DNA of 38,275 nucleotides from Akkermansia muciniphila (GTDB lineage Bacteria > Verrucomicrobiota > Verrucomicrobiia > Verrucomicrobiales > DEV007). Below, in pieces: positions 32,615 to 38,275 of the stretch; within the stretch, counting starts at the first letter, position 1, and each line of letters opens with the position of its first letter. The DNA lies in NCBI GenBank assembly GCA_945883495.1, contig CAMCXS010000058.1, positions 1 to 38,275 on the forward strand, in the 5' to 3' direction. Below the pieces are notes generated by a model, which was not told the DNA's origin, made no database searches, and worked only from the letters and a program-made list of their open reading frames with translations. Position numbers and translations under genes: made by a program.

Positions 32615-34468
32615 CTATTCAACAGTGACGCTCTTTGCAAGGTTGCGCGGTTTGTCGACATCACATCCGCGTCCGACGGCGAAGTGATACGCCAGCAATT
32701 GCAACGGGATGACGCTCAGGAGCGGGGTGAGATGCTCGTGGCAGTGGGGGATGTAAATGACATCATCGGCGATCTTGGTGATCTCCGTGTTGCCTTCCGT
32801 GGCGATGGCGATCACAGGGCCGCGGCGTGCCTTCACTTCTTCGATGTTCGAAACGTTTTTGTCGTAAACGTGATCGTTGGGGGCGATGAAGACACTTGGG
32901 AGCTCCGGCTTCACCAAGGCGATGATCCCGTGCTTCAGTTCCGCGCTGGCGTGGCCAGAGGCGTAGATGTAGCTGATCTCCTTCATTTTTAGAGCGCCTT
33001 CCAGGGCTACCGGATAGTTGTTCTGGCGCCCCAGGAAAAGCATGGCCTCGGCATCGAGATACTTTAATGCGACCTCCTTGATCGCATCGCTTTGCTCGAG
33101 GATTCGCGTCACTTTGTCCGGAATCGCCAGCAATTCATCGATCACCCGATTCCCTTCGATCGGCCCCATCATCCGCGTGCGGCCGAGCCACAAAGCGAGC
33201 AACGTAAGAACGGTGACCTGGGAGGTGAAGGACTTCGTGGCGGCAACGCCAATCTCCGGGCCGGCGTGCAGGTAAGAGCCTCCGTCGGACTCGCGAGCGA
33301 TCGTCGAGGCCACGGAGTTCACGATGCCAAGGACGCGGTGACCCTTGCGCTGCGCTTCCCGCATTGCGGCCAGGGTATCGATGGTTTCGCCCGATTGGCT
33401 CAGAACGAAGAACAGTGTGTTCTTGTCGACCGGCAGATTGCGATAGCGCATCTCGGAGGCGATTTCGACCTCGGTGGGGATGTGGGCGAGACTCTCGATG
33501 ATGTATTCGCCGACCATGCCGGCGTGCATGGCGGTGCCGCAGCCGCAAAGGATGATGCGGTCGACGTGGCGGAGATCGCGCGGCCCCATGTTGAGGCCGC
33601 CGAGCATGGCAGTGGAGTTCTCCCGGAAAATGCGGCCGCGAACGGCATTGGTGATGCTCGTGGGTTGCTCGTAGATCTCCTTGAGCATGAAATGGGGATA
33701 CGCCCCTTTCTCCGCCTCCTCCTTTTGAAAGGCGACTTGCTGGACCTCAAACGAGGATTGCCGTCCACTCTCTAGGGAGCTGATCTGGAAGTCAGTGGAG
33801 GTGAGCTCCACCAAGTCGTAATCGTTGAGGTAAATCGCGTCCCGGGTGTGCGCGACCAGTGCGGCGACGTCGCTGGCCACGAAGTTCTCTCCTTTGCCGA
33901 GCCCGACGACGAGCGGGGAGCCGAGGCGAGCTCCGACGAGGAAGTCCGGTTCATCCGCGTGAACGACGGCGATGCCGTAGGTGCCTTTGACCTGAGCGAG
34001 GGCGAGGCGAATAGCCTGAACGAGCCGTTGGCGGACACCACCAGCAGAGAGGGCTGCGTAATGCTTGCCGATGAGGTGGGCCAGGACTTCGGTGTCAGTT
34101 TGGGAGAGGAATTGATGGCCTTCGGCCTGGAGACCTTCCCGGAGATTGAGGTAGTTCTCAATGACGCCGTTGTGGACTAGGGCGATGCGGCCGCTTTGGT
34201 CGGTGTGCGGGTGGGCGTTTTCGTCGGTGGGGGCTCCATGAGTGGCCCAACGGGTGTGGCTGACGCCGGAGAAGCCGGGTGCGCCTCGTTTGCCGATTAA
34301 ATCGCGCAAATTGTCGATCCGTCCCGCGCACTTGCGCAACTCCAGGATCCCGTCGTTGTTGAGAGCCATGCCGGCCGAGTCATAGCCTCGGTATTCGAGA
34401 CGACGGAGGCCGTCCAGCATGATGGGAGCCGCTTCTTCGCGACCGACGTAGCCGATGATTCCGCACAT
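32615..34468 (-). CDS. glmS: glutamine--fructose-6-phosphate aminotransferase (isomerizing)
   Basis: A 617-residue GlmS. It makes glucosamine-6-phosphate from fructose-6-phosphate and glutamine, the first step to UDP-GlcNAc for peptidoglycan and lipopolysaccharide. The N-terminal nucleophile is C2 (MCGIIGYVG), with RRLEYRGYDSAG and HTRWATHGAP in the glutaminase domain. Two SIS isomerase domains follow (CGCGTAMHAGMVGEYIIESL, LSQSGETIDTLAAMREA) and the C-terminus ends in PRNLAKSVTVE. A Shine-Dalgarno-like AGGA lies about 11 bases before the ATG. I see no glmS ribozyme in the 114 bp upstream. It is divergent from glgC. Confidence 0.97.
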   Translation of the reverse strand: MCGIIGYVGREEAAPIMLDGLRRLEYRGYDSAGMALNNDGILELRKCAGRIDNLRDLIGKRGAPGFSGVSHTRWATHGAPTDENAHPHTDQSGRIALVHNGVIENYLNLREGLQAEGHQFLSQTDTEVLAHLIGKHYAALSAGGVRQRLVQAIRLALAQVKGTYGIAVVHADEPDFLVGARLGSPLVVGLGKGENFVASDVAALVAHTRDAIYLNDYDLVELTSTDFQISSLESGRQSSFEVQQVAFQKEEAEKGAYPHFMLKEIYEQPTSITNAVRGRIFRENSTAMLGGLNMGPRDLRHVDRIILCGCGTAMHAGMVGEYIIESLAHIPTEVEIASEMRYRNLPVDKNTLFFVLSQSGETIDTLAAMREAQRKGHRVLGIVNSVASTIARESDGGSYLHAGPEIGVAATKSFTSQVTVLTLLALWLGRTRMMGPIEGNRVIDELLAIPDKVTRILEQSDAIKEVALKYLDAEAMLFLGRQNNYPVALEGALKMKEISYIYASGHASAELKHGIIALVKPELPSVFIAPNDHVYDKNVSNIEEVKARRGPVIAIATEGNTEITKIADDVIYIPHCHEHLTPLLSVIPLQLLAYHFAVGRGCDVDKPRNLAKSVTVE

Positions 34469-34582
34469 AGTAGTTGTGATCCTGAAAGAGGTCGCTTAAG
34501 CCAGCTTGAGAGGTCCGCGCCCTTCCCCCAGTTAGTGTCATTTATTTATCCGGCAAGCTTTAGTTCCCTCCGACCCCAATTT

Positions 34583-35884
34583 ATGGACGAGACCACCCTC
34601 CAGACGGCCCAGCAGCAAACCCTCGCCATTGTCATGGGCGGAGGGGCCGGCACCCGGTTGTTTCCTTTGACGAAGGATCGCTCGAAACCTGCCGTTCCCC
34701 TGGGCGGCAAGTACCGATTGGTCGATATCCCGATCAGCAACTGCCTGAACTCAGGCTTGTTTCAGATCTACGTATTGACGCAGTTCAACAGCGTGTCGCT
34801 CCACCGGCACATCAATTCCGCGTATCGGTTCGATCACTTCCGGCCGAACTTCGTCGAGATTTTGGCGGCACAACAAACGCCTCAAGGGAGCACCTGGTAT
34901 GAAGGAACGGCGGACGCGGTGCGCAAGAATCTTCGCTATTTCCTCCGGGAGCCGTTCGAGTATTTCCTGATCCTGAGTGGGGATCAACTTTACCGGATGG
35001 ATTTCGGCGAAGTCCTGGCCAAGCACTTGGAGGCGGAGGCGGATATCACCATCTCCACCATCCCCGTAGAGCGTGAAGCGGCCAAAGGGTTCGGGATCAT
35101 GGCGACGAATGAGAGCGGCCGGATCCGCCGGTTTGTGGAAAAGCCAAAGCAGGACGAGATTCTCGACGGCCTTCGGATGTCCCCAGCCCAGTTGCAACGT
35201 GCCAGGCTGCAACCCGGCCAAGAACGGTATCTGGCTTCCATGGGGATTTACCTCTTCAACAAGTCGGTCCTTGAGGAATGCCTCGACAACAATCTCGCGG
35301 ACTTCGGGAAAGACGTGATTCCTCAGGCGATTGAGCGCTACGACGTTCTCAGCCACGTCTTTCAGGGATATTGGGAAGACATCGGAACGATTCGCTCCTT
35401 CTACGAGGCGAATTTGGATCTCGCGAAGATCGTTCCGGACTACGACTTCTTTGACGCGAAGAGTCCGATTTACACCAACCCCCGCTTTTTGCCGGGGAGC
35501 AAGATCAACTCCGCCCACATCGAACAGGCAATCGTTTCCGACGGGTGCATCATTACCGATGCCCGGATTGAACGGTCCATCGTTGGGGTGCGCTCGTTGA
35601 TTGAATCGAAGACGCACATTGTCGATTCCGTCATCATGGGCGCGGATTACTACGAGAAGGAGCAGCCCAGCAGCCACGCGCAGCCGCATCTGCCTCCGGT
35701 GGGGATCGGCAGTCACTGTTTCATCCGGAAGGCGATCATTGACAAGAACGCGCGCATCGGCAACCACGTGGTGATCAATCCCGAAGGCAAGCCGTCTGAA
35801 GTGGACGGAGAAAATTACTACATCCGGGACGGGATTGTGGTGGTTCCCAAGGGGGCGGTGATTCCCTCAAACACCATAATTTGA
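34583..35884 (+). CDS. glgC: glucose-1-phosphate adenylyltransferase
   Basis: A 433-residue ADP-glucose pyrophosphorylase that makes ADP-glucose, the donor for glycogen synthesis. The nucleotidyltransferase signature GGGAGTRLFPLTKDRSKPAV is followed by GGKYRLVDIPISNCLNSG, the AGPase pattern. FNSVSLHRHI, SGDQLYRMDF, VEKPK and a C-terminal left-handed beta-helix (YTNPRFLPGSKI) follow. ATG 34583 is preferred; a GTG at 34535 would add 16 residues. The 66-114 bp before it is shared with the divergent glmS and contains the palindrome GCTTAAGC at 34494-34501. The C-terminal region lacks a long extension seen in plant forms. Other glycogen genes are not in the window. Confidence 0.95.
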   Translation: MDETTLQTAQQQTLAIVMGGGAGTRLFPLTKDRSKPAVPLGGKYRLVDIPISNCLNSGLFQIYVLTQFNSVSLHRHINSAYRFDHFRPNFVEILAAQQTPQGSTWYEGTADAVRKNLRYFLREPFEYFLILSGDQLYRMDFGEVLAKHLEAEADITISTIPVEREAAKGFGIMATNESGRIRRFVEKPKQDEILDGLRMSPAQLQRARLQPGQERYLASMGIYLFNKSVLEECLDNNLADFGKDVIPQAIERYDVLSHVFQGYWEDIGTIRSFYEANLDLAKIVPDYDFFDAKSPIYTNPRFLPGSKINSAHIEQAIVSDGCIITDARIERSIVGVRSLIESKTHIVDSVIMGADYYEKEQPSSHAQPHLPPVGIGSHCFIRKAIIDKNARIGNHVVINPEGKPSEVDGENYYIRDGIVVVPKGAVIPSNTII

Positions 35885-35894
35885 TCTGGAGTTT

Positions 35895-35904
35895 GCTCTA
35901 GAGC
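35895..35904. promoter_or_regulatory. 10-bp perfect palindrome between glgC and the helicase gene
   Basis: GCTCTAGAGC lies 33 bp before the helicase ATG in a 52-bp gap. It may be an operator or a chance palindrome; no -35/-10 pair is obvious beside it. Confidence 0.2.
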
Positions 35905-35936
35905 GGTCGCGGGCTTACAAATCGGGCCAATTTCTT

Positions 35937-37181
35937 ATGTCTAGCAATCCCGGGGACGAAGTCGCCTCCTCTGAACCAGTCGTAACCTTTGAGTCCCTGC
36001 AGCTCTCAGAGCGTGTGTTGGCCGCCATCCGTGTCCTCGGTTACGAAAAGCCCACGCCGATTCAGCAGCAGTCCATTCCCGCGGTGCTCTCGGGACGGGA
36101 TGTCATCGGAGCCTCCCAAACGGGAACGGGAAAGACCGCGGCCTTCCTCCTGCCCATTCTGAGCCGCATCGAGCCTTCCAAGGTTCCCTCGGTCCTCATT
36201 CTGGAGCCGACCCGGGAGCTGGCGAGCCAAGTTTTTGATGCCTTCCGGTCCATGGGCAAGTTCACCCACAACCGCGCGGTTTTGCTTTACGGCGGAGTCG
36301 GGTATCAGGAGCAGCTCGAGACGATTCAAAAAGGTGCAAACTTCATTATCGCCACCCCGGGTCGTCTGCTCGACCTGATTGAGCGCCGCTCGTTGAGCTT
36401 GCGATCAATCAACTACGTGGTGCTCGATGAGACGGACCGGATGCTTGACATGGGGTTCTTGCCCGATGTGCGCCGGATCGTGGAAATGTGCCCACGCGAG
36501 CGCCAGACCCTTCTCTTCAGCGCGACCATGCCTCCGGAGATTTCGGGACTGGCGGGTTGGGCGCTCCGTGAGCCGGCGCAGATCGAAATCGGCGCACGCC
36601 GCAGTGTGGCCGAGACCATCAATCACGCCTTCTATCCTGTTTCGGTCGATCAGCGGGACGACTTGGTCCTCGAACTTCTGCGCCGGACGGACTTTGCCAG
36701 CGTGATGCTCTTTACCCGGACCAAACGGGAAGCTGACGAGTTGTATGAAGTCGTCACCCGTCAAACGGACCACCGGGTCACTGTCCTGCACAGCGATATC
36801 CCGCAGAACAAGCGGGAACGGGCCTTGCGCGGCTTCCGGGAAGGGGAGTACGACATCATCATCGCCACGGACATCGCCGCGCGCGGCCTTGACATCAGTG
36901 GGGTGAGTCACGTCATTAACTACCGGGTGCCGGAGAACGCGGAGGACTACGTTCACCGCATCGGCCGGACCGGACGCGCGGAACGGGAGGGGGACGCCTT
37001 CACGATTCTCTCCGCGGATGAGTTGGAGTACGCCCAAGCCGTGGAGCGCATGATCGGCCGCAAAGTGGAGCGCCGCCGCCTGGAAGATTTCGAGTACGTC
37101 TACACGGCCTTGCTGGACGACGATTTGGCTCCGCCCCGGGTGAAGCGGAAGAGCTCCTCTCCGCGTCGCAAGCGCCGATGA
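35937..37181 (+). CDS. DEAD-box family RNA helicase (RhlE-like) with a DETD motif
   Basis: A 414-residue ATP-dependent RNA helicase. Motifs in order: Q motif (TFESLQLSERVLAAIRVLGY, PTPIQQQSIP), motif I ASQTGTGKT (59-67), Ia PTRELA (91-96), Ib TPGRLLD, motif II VLDETD (162-167), III SAT (195-197), V ATDIAARGLDI, VI YVHRIGRTGRAER. The C-terminal tail is short and basic (KRKSSSPRRKRR), likely RNA-binding. Motif II reads DETD instead of DEAD: the codon is ACG at 36432-36434, one transition away from GCG (Ala). Family members remodel RNA in ribosome assembly or decay. Its last bases overlap ruvC (ATGA). Confidence 0.93.
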   Translation: MSSNPGDEVASSEPVVTFESLQLSERVLAAIRVLGYEKPTPIQQQSIPAVLSGRDVIGASQTGTGKTAAFLLPILSRIEPSKVPSVLILEPTRELASQVFDAFRSMGKFTHNRAVLLYGGVGYQEQLETIQKGANFIIATPGRLLDLIERRSLSLRSINYVVLDETDRMLDMGFLPDVRRIVEMCPRERQTLLFSATMPPEISGLAGWALREPAQIEIGARRSVAETINHAFYPVSVDQRDDLVLELLRRTDFASVMLFTRTKREADELYEVVTRQTDHRVTVLHSDIPQNKRERALRGFREGEYDIIIATDIAARGLDISGVSHVINYRVPENAEDYVHRIGRTGRAEREGDAFTILSADELEYAQAVERMIGRKVERRRLEDFEYVYTALLDDDLAPPRVKRKSSSPRRKRR

Positions 37182-37717
37182 ACCAGGCACCGGTTGGGAG
37201 CACGAGGGTTCTGTCCGTGGATCCTGCGTTGCGGAACACGGGGTATGCCGTTTTGGAGCGCCAGGAAGGCGGCCGGCAGCCGGTGTACACGGCGTTGACT
37301 TACGGAGTGATTCGCAATCACCGCGATCTCGCTCAGTCCGCTTGTTTGGTGGCGATCCGGCGTCAAATCGCCGACATCATTGCGGCGCATCGTCCGGTGA
37401 TCTGCGCGGTGGAATCCGTCATTTACGTCCAGAGTTTCAAGACCGCCATCACGCTTGGCGCGGCCCGGGGAGCGGCCTTGATCGCGGCGGCGGAGGGCGG
37501 CTTGCCAATTCACGAGTATCCGCCGACTCGGGTGAAGCAGGCGGTCGTCGGCCGCGGCAGTGCGTCCAAGGACCAGGTTGCGTTCATGATGCGGGCCTTG
37601 CTCGGCCTCACCGAAACACCGCCCGCCGACGCCGCGGATGCCTTGGCGATCGGCATGACGCATCTTTACACGGCCGGGACCAAGGAGATGTTCGGTGATG
37701 TGTTGCGGGAGATTTGA
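37178..37717 (+). CDS. ruvC: crossover junction endodeoxyribonuclease RuvC
   Basis: A 179-residue Holliday junction resolvase with an RNase H-like fold. The catalytic acids are visible: D15 in LSVDPALRNTGYAV, E79 in CAVESVIY and the pair in PADAADALA (D151, D154). Length is normal. The ATG overlaps the helicase stop by 4 bp, so expression is probably coupled. RuvC resolves recombination intermediates made with RuvAB, whose genes are not in the window. Confidence 0.95.
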   Translation: MNQAPVGSTRVLSVDPALRNTGYAVLERQEGGRQPVYTALTYGVIRNHRDLAQSACLVAIRRQIADIIAAHRPVICAVESVIYVQSFKTAITLGAARGAALIAAAEGGLPIHEYPPTRVKQAVVGRGSASKDQVAFMMRALLGLTETPPADAADALAIGMTHLYTAGTKEMFGDVLREI

Positions 37718-37720
37718 GGG

Positions 37721-38275
37721 ATGGAATCGATCGAGTTTCGTTGGCTAGGGCGCCTCAAGTTTGAGGAAGGGCTCGCGTTGCAAACGGAACTGGTGGAGGC
37801 CCGCCGCCAGAACCTGGCTCCCGATACGGTCGTTCTCCTTGAGCATGAGCCCGTTTACACCATTGGCCGGACCCGGGACCGCTCCAGCCTGTTGGATGCG
37901 GAGGGCAAAGGCTTGCCGGTGGTGGAAATCAATCGCGGCGGCCAAGCCACCTACCATGGGCCGGGACAATTAGTCGGCTACCCGATTCTTGACCTCAATC
38001 TGTATGGCCGCGACCTGCACGTCTACCTGCGGGCTTTGGAGGAGGCTTTGATCGAAGCGAGCCGGGAGGCGGGCATTCAGGCTTCCCGCCGGGAAGGGCT
38101 GACTGGTGTTTGGGTGGAAGATCGCAAGCTGGCCTCAATTGGCGTTGGGGTCCGGCATTGGATCAGCATGCACGGCTTCGCGATCAACGTGGCTGCCGAT
38201 CTGGGGGGCTTTGCCGCGATCGTGCCGTGTGGAATTCAGGACGTGACGATGACTTCCGTGGAACGGGAAACGGGC
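37721..38275 (+). CDS. lipB: octanoyltransferase LipB, C-terminus cut by window edge
   Basis: The first 185 residues of LipB, which moves the octanoyl group from acyl carrier protein to lipoyl domains in lipoic acid synthesis. The signature RGGQATYHGPGQLVGYPILD (72-91) is complete, with the conserved lysine K136 (RKLASIG) and catalytic Cys170 (VPCGI). HGFAINV (151-157) also fits. It starts 3 bp after the ruvC stop, with a GAGGG directly before the ATG, which is unusually close for a ribosome binding site. It is likely in one transcript with the helicase and ruvC genes. Confidence 0.93.
   Translation, partial: MESIEFRWLGRLKFEEGLALQTELVEARRQNLAPDTVVLLEHEPVYTIGRTRDRSSLLDAEGKGLPVVEINRGGQATYHGPGQLVGYPILDLNLYGRDLHVYLRALEEALIEASREAGIQASRREGLTGVWVEDRKLASIGVGVRHWISMHGFAINVAADLGGFAAIVPCGIQDVTMTSVERETG

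Noticed and set aside
34469-34582. glmS ribozyme or other riboswitch upstream of glmS
   Set aside because: The gap is only 114 bp and shows no recognisable ribozyme core; it also serves the divergent glgC.
34751-35767. 338-residue minus-strand open frame in glgC
   Set aside because: It is antisense to the glucose-1-phosphate adenylyltransferase gene and has no recognisable motif.

Overview
The window is a GC-rich bacterial chromosome segment with about 31 protein genes, two of them cut by the window edges. I see no tRNA, rRNA, CRISPR array, transposase or phage gene. The gene mix suggests a Gram-negative bacterium, most likely of the Verrucomicrobiota. It has an SHD1-type domain fused to a metallopeptidase, a small anti-sigma-like protein of the kind common there, an Mpl ligase implying diaminopimelate peptidoglycan, lipoproteins, an outer-membrane beta-barrel and many secreted proteins of unknown function. 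The phylum is an inference from family content and was not computed.

Layout. (1) 1-5170: a truncated secreted protein, a DUF6261-like gene, a 42-bp tandem repeat array, rarA (clamp-loader-like ATPase), then mpl overlapped by an M14 zinc peptidase, which together look like a muropeptide recycling pair. (2) 5171-9227: a TIR-transmembrane-TPR protein preceded by a hairpin, then metX and a small secreted protein. (3) 9237-13327: a lipoprotein with a duplicated domain, divergent from a compact operon of a secreted SYLF protein, a NarL-type response regulator and a NarX-type histidine kinase. (4) 13334-21666: an inorganic carbon region. A SulP anion transporter is divergent from dabA, dabB, a second antiporter-like membrane subunit and a DUF2490 outer-membrane protein. 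(5) 21790-29988: a surface polysaccharide cluster. Six tightly overlapping minus-strand genes (glycosyltransferase, sulfotransferase, glycosyltransferase, polymerase-like membrane protein, acetyltransferase, Gfo/Idh/MocA oxidoreductase) are divergent from a WecA-type initiating transferase, with a TPR protein downstream. (6) 29916-31981: an orphan anti-sigma-like gene whose end overlaps the WecA gene antisense, and a secreted metallopeptidase. (7) 32111-38275: a tandem-ACT protein and glmS, glgC, a DEAD-family helicase with a DETD box, ruvC and a truncated lipB.

The two most interesting units are the extended DAB operon, with its second Nuo-like subunit that has lost the conserved TM5 glutamate, and the sulfotransferase-containing polysaccharide operon. 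The TIR-TPR protein, the 42-bp repeat array and the mpl-M14 pair come next. Everything here was read by eye from the sequence. Family assignments rest on motifs, not on searches.
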